From the NCBI GenBank assembly GCA_902763535.1, contig CACWSG010000005.1:62001-126000 (forward strand): a stretch of DNA of 64,000 nucleotides. The letters run 5' to 3'. Below are positions 43,308 through 54,100 of the stretch, one piece after another. Numbering within the stretch: position 1 is the first letter of the stretch; the number at the start of each line of letters is the position of its first letter. A program made the translations under genes and the position numbers. The stretch comes from an uncultured Pseudomonadota bacterium (GTDB taxonomy: Bacteria > Pseudomonadota > Alphaproteobacteria > RF32 > CAG-239). The notes under the pieces are model-generated. The model worked only from the letters and a program-made list of their open reading frames with translations, was not told where the DNA came from and did not search any database.

Positions 43308-45515
43308 TTAATCTTTTCTAACACTATTTGCATACGGATCAGAATCATCATCGTCACTATCATCATAAATTTGCGGAATTACTTTCAATTTAGGACGAGA
43401 AACATCATATATAATCGGTGAATTGTCATTTACGCTCTGTGGTTTTGACAAATCATCCATATAAATATAACTGTCATCTCCAATCATTTCAACTTCTTCG
43501 TACTGTTCTTCCGGATCGGTTTTTGCGGTCGTTTCTGCGCTGAAATTAACCAATGAATCGTCGGAAAAACTTTCTTCTTGTGCATCAGCATCAAATCCCC
43601 AACCCTTAATATCCGATGAAGACAAATCCATTTTGTATTCTGATTGGATGTCATTATCATATTCATCCGACGACAAGGCTTCTGCTTCTTGTATAAATGA
43701 ATCTACATTCTTTTCATCATTATATGAAGAAAATATTTTATCCTCTGCTTCAGATATAGATTCTGCCTCAATATTTTGCGTTTCTTCCACTTCAGCCGGA
43801 GCAGAATCCGGCAAAGGCTCATATTCTGATTTTGTTTCAGGCTGGGGCTCAGAAATTATTTCCGATGTATCAGATGATGATTCAAATTCATTATAATTGC
43901 TGTCATCTACCGGAGTATCTTCTTGAATCAATTCTTCCGTGTCAATTTTTTCATCTTCAAAATCAAATTTGACAGGTTCGTTTGCTACCTCTTCTTCAAT
44001 ATAATTGGTGTTATCAGTATTATTAGGGACATCAACATCCAACAAATTATTTAACTCATCATTTTCTGTTGAAATACCTGCTGTTTCTGTTAGTTCATCA
44101 TTTATGCCCGCTAACTCATCTGATACGCCGGATGGATAAAGCGGCAGGCGATCTTTTTTCTTTTTTTTCTTTTTCTTGGACTGAGCAACAGGTTGAACTT
44201 CTTCTAAATCATTATAGCTGTACGAATCTGTATTTTGTTGTTGGTTGATGGGATAAGATGTTTGAGGTATTTCTGATGGTACATATCCGTTCTGTGGCAC
44301 ATAATTATTGATGGTCAAAGATGACGACTGTAATCCTTTGACAATCGCGTCAGCTATTTCTTGACTGCGATTATGATCGATTGATTCATACATTTCTTTT
44401 TGAGCTGCAATCAGGCGATTTATGGCTTCTTCCATATTTTTTTCATTGGCAGCCTGAAGATCGGTTATTTTGTTAACTAATAAAATAGTTTGAGCAGAAG
44501 TATCCGGAGTATTGATTTGTATATTATTTGCATTATTGTTGGCTTGACTTTGCCCGATGCTTACATTGTTTTGCAATATGCGCTGCACTACTCCTTCAAT
44601 GAGCTGAGATTGTGACTGTTCAATTAATTGAAGCAGCCGTTCGGTATTATCTACGGTGGTCGCAGATGTTACGGCTGCCGAAGGAGAAGCCATTTGCATA
44701 GAAGCAAATTTCTGCATAGCTTCAGTATTTGATTTGACCAATGCACTTATCAGTTCTTGATTATCAACACTGTTTCCGCTAAGGGATGTTGATTCCATTT
44801 TATTGAGACGCAAATTAATTTCTTTTTGCCCCTCAATAAGCTGTTGCAGGACAAGCGTATTATCAGCAGACATTGCCGTAACATTTTGCGGCGCAACTGT
44901 CTGAGGCGCTTGTTCAAAAGCCTTGGCAATCGCTGCCAAAGCCTGTTGTTGAGCTTCTTTATTTTGATTTATATACTGAGCTAAAGCTAATTGATTCTTG
45001 CTTAAACTGGCACTTATTTTTTCTAAATTTTCCGCCTGCATTTCGCCCTGACGTTTCAGCAAATTATCAAATGCTTCGGCAAATTGTTCGGCAAAATCTT
45101 TGCCTAAAGAAATTTCCATGTTGCCGCCGGAGACAACCTGAACCGGCTGTGCAACAGTCGGCTGGACCTGCGGTTGGACGGTTTGAGAAATAGCTTCTTC
45201 TAAGATTGGGGTACTTTTTTGCGGCGAATCTGCTGTTTTAAGCGGTCCTTTACCATTTTTTTCGTTCAGGTCGTTGATATAATCCTGTAATACCATACCG
45301 CCGGGTAATGAACTTAAAATGCCGTATATGCTACCGGGAAGCTCCAGCAACATTTTATCAAATTCAAGCTTACGTTCCGGAGAAAATATGTGCATTTGAC
45401 GATAGATGTTAAGATACCGTTGAGCAACTACAACGGGATCTTCTTCACCATTACGCATCGCCTTACGGCGAGCCTCATTTATATCGTCATTATCTGCCAT
45501 AGCGTTTTCATGCAA
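43308..45515 (-). CDS. Large acidic coiled-coil protein of the secretion cluster
   Basis: This 735-residue protein has a helical N-terminus (VAQRYLNIYRQMHIFSPERK), a mid-region of coiled-coil, Gln-rich segments (ALAQYINQNKEAQQQALAAI), a basic run of Lys near residue 450, and a long acidic, disordered C-terminus (DDDDSDPYANSV). No family is recognised and no signal peptide is present. It may be a scaffold or substrate-recruiting protein. A second ATG lies at 45500; the first has TTAGG in front. Confidence 0.6.
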   Translation of the reverse strand: MHENAMADNDDINEARRKAMRNGEEDPVVVAQRYLNIYRQMHIFSPERKLEFDKMLLELPGSIYGILSSLPGGMVLQDYINDLNEKNGKGPLKTADSPQKSTPILEEAISQTVQPQVQPTVAQPVQVVSGGNMEISLGKDFAEQFAEAFDNLLKRQGEMQAENLEKISASLSKNQLALAQYINQNKEAQQQALAAIAKAFEQAPQTVAPQNVTAMSADNTLVLQQLIEGQKEINLRLNKMESTSLSGNSVDNQELISALVKSNTEAMQKFASMQMASPSAAVTSATTVDNTERLLQLIEQSQSQLIEGVVQRILQNNVSIGQSQANNNANNIQINTPDTSAQTILLVNKITDLQAANEKNMEEAINRLIAAQKEMYESIDHNRSQEIADAIVKGLQSSSLTINNYVPQNGYVPSEIPQTSYPINQQQNTDSYSYNDLEEVQPVAQSKKKKKKKKDRLPLYPSGVSDELAGINDELTETAGISTENDELNNLLDVDVPNNTDNTNYIEEEVANEPVKFDFEDEKIDTEELIQEDTPVDDSNYNEFESSSDTSEIISEPQPETKSEYEPLPDSAPAEVEETQNIEAESISEAEDKIFSSYNDEKNVDSFIQEAEALSSDEYDNDIQSEYKMDLSSSDIKGWGFDADAQEESFSDDSLVNFSAETTAKTDPEEQYEEVEMIGDDSYIYMDDLSKPQSVNDNSPIIYDVSRPKLKVIPQIYDDSDDDDSDPYANSVRKD

Positions 45516-45591
45516 CCTAAACTACAATCAACATATTGTAGCCTATTGCTTGTAAATTTAGTGTTAACAAAATGATATGAAATGTAAGATT

Positions 45592-46560
45592 TTATGTGAT
45601 TTCGGTTACGGCACGCAAGTTTCCATCACGATTAATTTGCACAACTCTTAACTTTTGATGCATTTCTTCAATGGTTTTTTTGCGATCAATACTGGGATAG
45701 GTGTGCAAAATACGATCAGTAAAAGCTTGATAAGCTGCCTCAGAACTTTCTGCGTGGATAGTGGCCAGACAGTTATCGTGACCTGATCCCATCAATTCCC
45801 AAATTGCGCCAGCGTTAGAAGTAGAAATCTCACCTCCGATGATAGCATCAGGCGTGAAACGCACAACCAAGTCAATCACTTTGGCATAGTTCAAAGCGTT
45901 GGTTTGTTCAGTACGCGACAAAGTTATGTGAACACGATTAGGATGGGGAACAACCAATTCGCGCGTATCTTCAATAGTCAATATACGCTTGTTAATATCA
46001 AGTATTTTCAATAAGTTATTCAAAAAAGTAGTTTTACCGGTAGCCGTAGCACCCGAAACCAAAATATGGTCACCGCGCTTGATACTAAGCAACAATCTTT
46101 CATAAGGATCTTCCGGTTCTTTAATATCTTTGAGCGGATTTATTTTGTGTAATTTTTCACCTTGCACCAACCCATAATCGCCCAAACCGAATGAAACATC
46201 TTCTGCATGCACACGAATGGTCAAAGCTATACCTCCGGTCAAATCGCGATTATCATACATTACATTTTTGCCGCAAATTGCTGAAAAACGGTGTTCTCCC
46301 GGTATGGTAGCATAAACAACCGGATTGCCTTGAACCGGATCAAAGGGCAGTTCATAGGTGTTGGCTATGATATACAGTAAGTCTGTTAAATATTCTTTGG
46401 TCAATTTTTCATCATTATAAGAAACCCATGGGTAGGCTCTTTTACCACGCAAACGCAACCAAACTTCACCAGCATGATTTATTGCCAGTTCCTCAATTCC
46501 ATCTTGAGTGTACCAATATGACAGCGGACGCAAAATTGATTCTAGTACTGTAAAACTCAT
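45592..46560 (-). CDS. virB11: VirB11-family traffic ATPase
   Basis: This hexameric ATPase at the base of type IV secretion systems has Walker A GATATGKTTFLNNL, the Asp box LTIEDTRELVVPHPNRVH, and the downstream ATIHAESSEAAYQAF. At 322 residues it is a normal VirB11 length (DotB-like proteins are near 380). The N-terminal domain is VirB11-type (ALTIRVHAEDVSF). The segment PDAIIGGEISTSNAG replaces the usual GELRG. It ends 12 bp before the preceding VirB10-like gene's stop is passed, so the genes are consecutive. Confidence 0.92.
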   Translation of the reverse strand: MSFTVLESILRPLSYWYTQDGIEELAINHAGEVWLRLRGKRAYPWVSYNDEKLTKEYLTDLLYIIANTYELPFDPVQGNPVVYATIPGEHRFSAICGKNVMYDNRDLTGGIALTIRVHAEDVSFGLGDYGLVQGEKLHKINPLKDIKEPEDPYERLLLSIKRGDHILVSGATATGKTTFLNNLLKILDINKRILTIEDTRELVVPHPNRVHITLSRTEQTNALNYAKVIDLVVRFTPDAIIGGEISTSNAGAIWELMGSGHDNCLATIHAESSEAAYQAFTDRILHTYPSIDRKKTIEEMHQKLRVVQINRDGNLRAVTEIT

Positions 46561-46572
46561 AACAATTACTCC

Positions 46573-49500
46573 TTAGAATAATGAGGGAACACTGCCACTT
46601 GATGATGACGATGAAGACGATGTTTGCGCAGCAGAGCTTTGACCATAGTTACCGCTGCTTCCACCATAGGTTGGCGGTGGCGGCGGTGTCAATTTGTTTA
46701 CAGCCGGTGCATTATCTATCATAGCCGAATTGGATGCTCCTGCTGATTTAATGTTAACTTGATCAGGATTGTACACTACCTCTCCGGCGGCTTCTCCTTT
46801 CAAAGTACTGGTAGGACCACCGGGACCATAGGTTTTCTCTCCCGGAGACACATTGGCCGAAGTCAAAGTAACATCCTTATCAATAAGTCCTTTGCCACCA
46901 GAACTCATTTGTTTTTCACTTTCTTCTTTGTCTCTCTCAAAGTTGCGCAACCACAAATCAGTATTAGGATAAACAATAATACGAGTACCATTGGGAACAT
47001 AGGTCATAGCTTTTACATTCGTCTTATCTGCCAAGATTTCATCAAACAAACTTTGCATATCGTCCAAAAAGTTTTGACGAGCATCGCTGGCAGCCTGCTG
47101 CTTGGAAGTCTCGGTACTGCCATTAGAATCTTCAGCTGACGCCATCATGTAAGCAACCGATGAACTTAAAACTGTCGTTAAAGCCGGTAAAGTGTATTTT
47201 TTTAGCAATTGTTGGTCAACATAACCCAAAGCACCTATGCGACCTTGAGCATCAGCAGTCTGTCCTCCGAATACAAATATCGATCCATCCGGACGAATCA
47301 GACGCTCCCATGATATTTGAACACGAGCCGAATCCGAAGTTGCTTCATTAGGTCCGGCAATACTGCCAAATGAACCTATTAGCCTTGAACCGGCCGGAAT
47401 GATAATATTGCGACCTTCTTCCGCATAAACATTGCGCTCGACATAGGCGGTAACCGGTGCCGGATTATTGGTATCAATTGCACGAGCAATGACGGCGGGA
47501 ATAGGTTTATCTGAAAACATCATTTCGCTCATATCAACTCGCCAAGAAACTATCGACTTGCCAATACCTTGTTCTGACCAATCTTTTTGGTAACCATCAA
47601 AAGATTCGCGGCGCATTCCTGAACTTATCCTTCCGACGCTTATACTGCCGCGTCGTTCTTTCATTGCGGCTTCTAATGCTGCCCTTCTTGTCGGATCATA
47701 GCGTTCACCGGGGCCATATCCACCTCCGGGACCTAAATTACCGGCAGGACCTGTACCTGTACCATAAGCACCACCGGGGCCGAATGTTCCGGTTGGAACA
47801 AAAACATCTTTTTTAGAACTTTGTTTATCGGACAATTCTTGTAAATCAACTCCGGCAACATCTTCCGTACCGATAAGGTTGCCATCGTCATCAACTATCA
47901 GTCCGTCAGGCATACGATAACCGACTACTTCGCCTTTATCATTGACTACATCATTATTATCCATTATCTCGCCTAAATATTCACCATCAGGGGTCAGAGC
48001 TATACCCAAAGACTGAAAATATTGTTCTCCCTTATTTAATATAATATCTTTTGTTTTTTTATCTTCCTTCTTTTTATCATCCATAATTGAAGAAATTTTA
48101 TCGTGTTCTACCCAGCGGCGCTGCAATTGGTCCATTATATCTTTATTTATTTGCGATTGATTATCTATATCAGACTGCCGTCCGATGACATCTCCGTTGT
48201 TATCAATTATTGTTCCATCAGCATCGATTTTGCCGATTATATTACCATCAGCATCGCCAAGCTCACCATTTTCATTAACTTGCCCTACAACTTCACCATT
48301 TTCATTCACAATTGTCCCATCCGGCATTATATATCCGATGACATTGCCATTCTCATCCAGCATGACTTTGCCTTTTGAAGCATCGTTTTCATCAGGAATT
48401 TCTTCTTTGGCAACAACTTTCTTTACAATAGTTTTTCGGTAGTATTGCAGAGGCGTTGCTTGAGCGATGGTTTCTTTTGCGTCATTTTTTATTTGACCAT
48501 CATTATCTATCTTACCGATAACAGTGCCTTTTTTATCAATTACATCGCCATTAAGCTGCAACTCTCCCAAAACTAATTTTTGCTTATCTCTAATCAAATA
48601 GTCGCGCGATCCTCTTGCAACTACTTGACCATCTTTGACTACAAAACCTTTATCCAAAGTTCCTAAATTTTGATTATTAAAATCAGAAACCTCACCATTA
48701 GTATTAATTAGTCCTGCCGGAGATCCGCTTTGATCATAAACATAAAAATCATTCAGAGCATAACCGACTATATCGCTACCCGAATAAACATTACCATCAA
48801 AATCTACTCGACCTATTCCTTTATATTTGCTATCCAGTACTTTTCCTTGGCTATCAATATAGCCCATAAATTTATTGTTAAGGTCAAGAGCTATTCTATA
48901 ACGCATAATCATACCTACCGGTAATCCGGAATTCGAATTGACATTTCCATCGGGTTGTTGATAGCCGGATATGCTGTTTTTATCATCGATAATACTTCCG
49001 TCATACAGAGCGAATCCGGTAACTTTACCATCGAATCCGATGACAGGGTCATAATTTACGATGCCGCCCATCCATTCTCCGGCAGAATTGTATAATCGTC
49101 CGTCATTGCTTACACAACCTAAATTTTCGCCTTTTATTCCCGCAACCATTCCTTTGTAATCAGGATATCCGATTACTTGCCCCGAAAAATCAATAACCGG
49201 CGCCTGCCAGACGGTAGCACCCACAACAGATCCTCCCTCGCCGACAACCCAGTGATTTCCCAAAACATCTCCGACAAAAACTCCGCGATAATTATATACC
49301 GAACCCTGTGATGAAATCACGCCCAACAGCTCGCATTTATCATTTTTAGCTCCGGTATAGCCAACAACAGAACCGACAACTACCCCATTGTTGTCACTTA
49401 CCAAACCTCTTTCCAGCAGATATCCAATTTTTGCTCCATCTTTGCCGATTACAGATCCGTTGGCATTTATGTAACCAAAAAATTCTCCGTTAAATTTAAC

Positions 49501-51138
49501 AGCCAGACTCTCGCCATAAGCTTGACCGATTTTAGGCATATAATTAGTCCCGCCAAAATTCGTTACGCTTCCATCCGGCAGTATTTTACCAATTTGCTTC
49601 ATCGACTTGTTCAGCAACGCATTATTTTGGTTGGGCAACCCAACTGATACCCCTTCATAATTGACAGCTGCATTAGCATATACACTCTGAGCAACAGCTT
49701 TGTTTTGAGAGCCCACTACTAAACCTTTTCCGATTACTTTATCAGCATCATTGCCGTTAACCTTTACAGCTTGTCCTGCCAAATCTAAATAAGCGTACAA
49801 AGTTCCGGCTGCAGTATAGAACGAACTCATTTGCAGCGAACGACCGACTATTTCTCCTTTGGAATCAAACACATACCCCAAGGGGGAAATCTGTATATTC
49901 CCTCCCTTATAGCTCATATTAGGAGCAATTCCGCTTATTCCTAAAAAAGTTCCGGAATTGTCATATACCAAGGCTTGATTAAGTGTCGCACCGATAGCTG
50001 TGCCTGACAAATTATAAGCCACATTGCCAACCATATATCCAATCGTCGTACCATTGAGGGATATGACAGATCCGTTGCTGACAGCATGACCGACTTGTTC
50101 ACCTTTATAATTGTATATCGGTCCGGTTGAAACTATACCGCCTTGTAAATCACCATTTTTATCAAAAACATATCCTCTGGTTCCTATCCTGCCGATAACA
50201 GAGGTATCTTTATTTACTTCACCATTAGGGTTAACTCTTCCTAAATATCTGCCATTTTTATCGACAGCAACTGCCGAAAAAGGTATAGTATCGCCGATAA
50301 TTTCGCCGCTATTATTAGCTACTCTTCCATCGGCGCGAACTCTACCTACAACATTTCCATCATTTAAAATCATTCCATTATAGCTGATAAGCCCTATATA
50401 CTCTCCGTTTTCATCAAAAGCATAGCCGGTGTTTACCAAACGACCGATAATGGCATTTTTAGTGTCATAAACATATTCATTAGCCTTGATATAACCGATT
50501 GTTTCCGAGTTAAAATCGGTTACTTGCCCGCCGGGAACAACGCTGCCGATAAAGTTACCTGAAGTGGAAACAACCATACGAGATGATATTAACTTACCAT
50601 CCAAAACATAGTCTTGTCCGATTTTGCGGTACGCATAACCGTCAGGGGTGACTATACCAATTTGTCCGCCGTTTAAGTCGCTATATGCGCCATCTCCGGT
50701 TATACGACCGGAAATTTTGCCTTCATCATTGTAAACCAACCCGGGAAATATTACCTGCCCGACAACTTCAAAATATTCATTAACCACCAATCCGTTAGGT
50801 AAAGTTTTACCCATAGACTGTCCTGAAGAGTTTCTCACAATTCCGTCGCTGCCTACCTTGCCCAAAGTTTTAGCATCGTTTCCTATGGCAATTCCTTGAG
50901 GCACAACTCCACCGATTAATTTACCTTTAGTATCAAGAACCAAACTATCGGCAGTAACGCTGCCCAAAATTTTGTTTTCGGAGCTGATAACTTTGCCATC
51001 AGGAATAACTTTGCCGATAATATCACCGTTAAAATTAATTGCCGTAATTTCTTGCGCCGAAACACTACTTGCCAAAATCAAGCCAACAATTATCGGCACT
51101 ATTTTTTCAACAAACGCATTTAGGGAGGTTTTAAGCAT
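46573..51138 (-). CDS. VirB10-like outer-membrane protein with 17-residue repeat stalk
   Basis: This 1521-residue secreted protein begins with a signal peptide (VPIIVGLILASSVSAQ) and no inner-membrane anchor. Dozens of 17-residue units (like GEIIGKVLPDGTVVDKD) fill residues 30-900 and again about 925-1090. A Gly-rich hinge precedes a VirB10/TrbI domain near 1175-1400: VTAYVERNVYAEEGRNIIIP, AGSRLIGSFGS, WERLIRPDGSIFVFGG, and the helix pair LPALTTVLSSSVAYMMAS that would cross the outer membrane. A typical VirB10 has about 400 residues with an N-terminal membrane anchor. The preceding gene encodes the anchored, repeat-bearing partner. Confidence 0.88.
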   Translation of the reverse strand: MLKTSLNAFVEKIVPIIVGLILASSVSAQEITAINFNGDIIGKVIPDGKVISSENKILGSVTADSLVLDTKGKLIGGVVPQGIAIGNDAKTLGKVGSDGIVRNSSGQSMGKTLPNGLVVNEYFEVVGQVIFPGLVYNDEGKISGRITGDGAYSDLNGGQIGIVTPDGYAYRKIGQDYVLDGKLISSRMVVSTSGNFIGSVVPGGQVTDFNSETIGYIKANEYVYDTKNAIIGRLVNTGYAFDENGEYIGLISYNGMILNDGNVVGRVRADGRVANNSGEIIGDTIPFSAVAVDKNGRYLGRVNPNGEVNKDTSVIGRIGTRGYVFDKNGDLQGGIVSTGPIYNYKGEQVGHAVSNGSVISLNGTTIGYMVGNVAYNLSGTAIGATLNQALVYDNSGTFLGISGIAPNMSYKGGNIQISPLGYVFDSKGEIVGRSLQMSSFYTAAGTLYAYLDLAGQAVKVNGNDADKVIGKGLVVGSQNKAVAQSVYANAAVNYEGVSVGLPNQNNALLNKSMKQIGKILPDGSVTNFGGTNYMPKIGQAYGESLAVKFNGEFFGYINANGSVIGKDGAKIGYLLERGLVSDNNGVVVGSVVGYTGAKNDKCELLGVISSQGSVYNYRGVFVGDVLGNHWVVGEGGSVVGATVWQAPVIDFSGQVIGYPDYKGMVAGIKGENLGCVSNDGRLYNSAGEWMGGIVNYDPVIGFDGKVTGFALYDGSIIDDKNSISGYQQPDGNVNSNSGLPVGMIMRYRIALDLNNKFMGYIDSQGKVLDSKYKGIGRVDFDGNVYSGSDIVGYALNDFYVYDQSGSPAGLINTNGEVSDFNNQNLGTLDKGFVVKDGQVVARGSRDYLIRDKQKLVLGELQLNGDVIDKKGTVIGKIDNDGQIKNDAKETIAQATPLQYYRKTIVKKVVAKEEIPDENDASKGKVMLDENGNVIGYIMPDGTIVNENGEVVGQVNENGELGDADGNIIGKIDADGTIIDNNGDVIGRQSDIDNQSQINKDIMDQLQRRWVEHDKISSIMDDKKKEDKKTKDIILNKGEQYFQSLGIALTPDGEYLGEIMDNNDVVNDKGEVVGYRMPDGLIVDDDGNLIGTEDVAGVDLQELSDKQSSKKDVFVPTGTFGPGGAYGTGTGPAGNLGPGGGYGPGERYDPTRRAALEAAMKERRGSISVGRISSGMRRESFDGYQKDWSEQGIGKSIVSWRVDMSEMMFSDKPIPAVIARAIDTNNPAPVTAYVERNVYAEEGRNIIIPAGSRLIGSFGSIAGPNEATSDSARVQISWERLIRPDGSIFVFGGQTADAQGRIGALGYVDQQLLKKYTLPALTTVLSSSVAYMMASAEDSNGSTETSKQQAASDARQNFLDDMQSLFDEILADKTNVKAMTYVPNGTRIIVYPNTDLWLRNFERDKEESEKQMSSGGKGLIDKDVTLTSANVSPGEKTYGPGGPTSTLKGEAAGEVVYNPDQVNIKSAGASNSAMIDNAPAVNKLTPPPPPTYGGSSGNYGQSSAAQTSSSSSSSSGSVPSLF

Positions 51139-51139
51139 T

Positions 51140-54100
51140 TCAGTTCCTCCTGTTTTTGGCGACTTCGCCTAAAATATAGCCGGCAACTTTTTTATCCAAG
51201 TCAATAAATGAACCGTTACTCTTGATACTGCCAACTATTTCCCCTTTAGTATCAACAACTTTTCCTGATGATGTAAGTCGTCCTCTATACTTGCCATCAT
51301 TTCCCAAAACAGTGGCTCCTATTTTATATATTTTGCCTAACACATGACTGTTCATGTCTGCTGCTAACCCACCTGATAAAACTTTACCTATTACTGTACC
51401 ATCAAATCCTGTAATTTGACCATCAAAATTCACATAACCCACAACTTTATCATTACTGGATATAACTATATCACCACCGACCAACTCGCCAATTATTTTG
51501 CCGTTGTAACTAAGCACATTACCATCCGGAAACACCTTACCGATAACAGAATTATTGACATCAACAACACTTCCGTTAGGAATAGCAAAACCTATAATCT
51601 TACCATTGAAATCTATGACCACACCTGTATTAAACAAATTAAGATTTTTATCACTGCTACCACCGGGGAATATTACTGTAATCACTTCCCCTTTAGAATT
51701 GACAACATCACCAATAGAATTCATCAAACCGCTATAATTTCCGGTAACATCAATTACCGGTCCTTCAGAAAGAACTTCTCCAATAACTTGTCCCGTGTTG
51801 TTTACAACCTTACGATCATGAGTGATTGAAGCTGCCTCTTTACCATTTCCGTCAATAACCTTACCATCAGATGTTGCATAACCTATGTATGATCCGTCAT
51901 AACCGATAGCAACACCGCTTTTAATGACTCGTCCTTGATATTCACCGTTTAAATTGAAATAGAAACCTTTAGAGTTCACCCTGCCTATATTTTCACCATA
52001 GCGAGTAATAACTTTACCATCCGGAGCGGCAATTCCCACTATTTTGCCTTGCAAGTCAATAACTTCACCTTTAGGTAACAAAGTACCGGTTATACCATTA
52101 TACTCGCCATATCCGTTGTTAACTATTTTACCTTGAGAAACACCGGAAGCATCATAAACATTTCCATCAGGGAATAAAAAGCCTATGAGCTTGCCGGATG
52201 CATCAACAACAGACGAATCTGATGGATAGGCCGCTCCGAGAATATTTTTTTCCGGATTCAAAACAAGGTTGTCAGATGACAGAGTATTTGATGTTTTGCC
52301 ATAAATTTTCACTTTTGCTTTATCATCAACACTATTGATGAATTCACCATTGAATTTATAGGCATACCTTTCACCCAAAACTTTTCCGATATAGACACCC
52401 TTACTGTTAAAAACATCACCTAGCAGACCGACACAACCTATCGGTTCATTTTTATTATTTATCAAAATATTGTTGGCATTGACATATCCCAAATAATTGC
52501 CATTGATATCAACAGCTGCCCCCATTTTGCCAACCGCGCCGATAAATTCTCCTTTTTCATTAAGTACGCTTCCATCAGGATTTACACATCCGACAAACTT
52601 GTTAGTGGCATCTTTGACAACTCCTGAAAAATCGACATTTCCCAAAAAGTTGCATTTGTTATCAAAAACGCGTCCGCGCGGTAAAACACTGCCTATGTAA
52701 TTACCCTCCTCATCCAAAGCTATTCCTTCAGGAGTAATTTGATATTTAGTATCTTCTCCGCCATTTTTTATTTTTCCATCAGCATCCAGATAGCCTATGA
52801 TATTGCAACCATAACCAACTATGTTACCAACTTTAACCATTTTAGCAACAACCTTGGAACCGCTTTGGTCGCGAACCAATCCATTGGGCAAAACTCTACC
52901 TACTACCTGTGATTTTTCATTTTCTATACTGCCGTCATTTTGCAATTTTCCTAAAATAGTACCTGCCGGTGTTATTGGTATACGTTCGAATGAAACCAAT
53001 TTACCAATCACCGTATTTGACGAATTGAATACTATTTCTTCACCTGCATAACCTATTATATCACCTTTAAGATTGGTAATTTTGCCGTCCTCGCGCATTT
53101 TACCGATAACTTCGCCTTTTACATTGAGCAAATTACCATCTTTGTCAACATATCCTATCACATTGCCGTTTTTATCATAAGCAACTTTTAATGTTTTGCC
53201 CATTAATGGTGAATCAGCAGCTACGACAGCTCCATTATCATCGACTTTACCAATAATTTCACCATCGGCGTTGACAACTTCACCCGTAGGCAAAGTAACT
53301 CCCATAACTTTACCATCGCCATCAATAACGGTGCGACCGGTTTTGGCAATACTACCGATATTCGTACCATCTTTATCGACAACTGACCCATCAGGAAGCA
53401 CACGCCCTATAACATTACCATCCTTGTCAACCACCGTACCATCAGGCAAAGCTCTTCCGATCAGATTACCATTTGCGTCATAAACTGCCCCGATATCAGT
53501 CGTGCTACCGATAGAATTACCATTAAAATCCAGCGCCGTACCATCCGGCAAAACTTTACCGATGACCTTGCCATCATCATTAATAACCTCGCCATCCGGA
53601 GTAACATAGCCAACAGGATTAGAAAATTCATCATATACGGTTTTGCTGTTTTCGGCGACACCTATAACATTACCATCTTTATCCAAAATCAGCCCGTCAG
53701 CAGAAACTTTTCCTATAATATTGCCGTTTTCATCACGAACATAGCCGTCTTTGTCAATAACACCTATCTTTTTACCATCAGGACCTATTGCCGCTTGCAA
53801 AGCCTTGCCGTAATCAGCATCTTCCGCCTTAGATGTTGAACTTTCACAATAACGACATTCTTCTTTGTTAACCGCATTTCCGCTCACCGGAACTTTGGCC
53901 GACTTCATGCTTTCCGAGCCAAGATTTACTTCATGCCATGAAATTATAAAATTATTCTGAACATTGCCTGCTACCACAGGATTCCAGCTCATGGTTATAT
54001 GGCAAGTATCTTTGCCGTTTAAGGTTTCACCGGAGCATTTATCTGAAAAGACAAATCCTGCAGCCGGCGGATCAGCCAATTCTACTGATGCAATTTTTAT

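Noticed and set aside
51137..51143. Frameshift joining the two VirB10-like repeat genes
   Set aside because: The downstream frame starts with a signal peptide and has an AGGAGG site; the arrangement looks deliberate.
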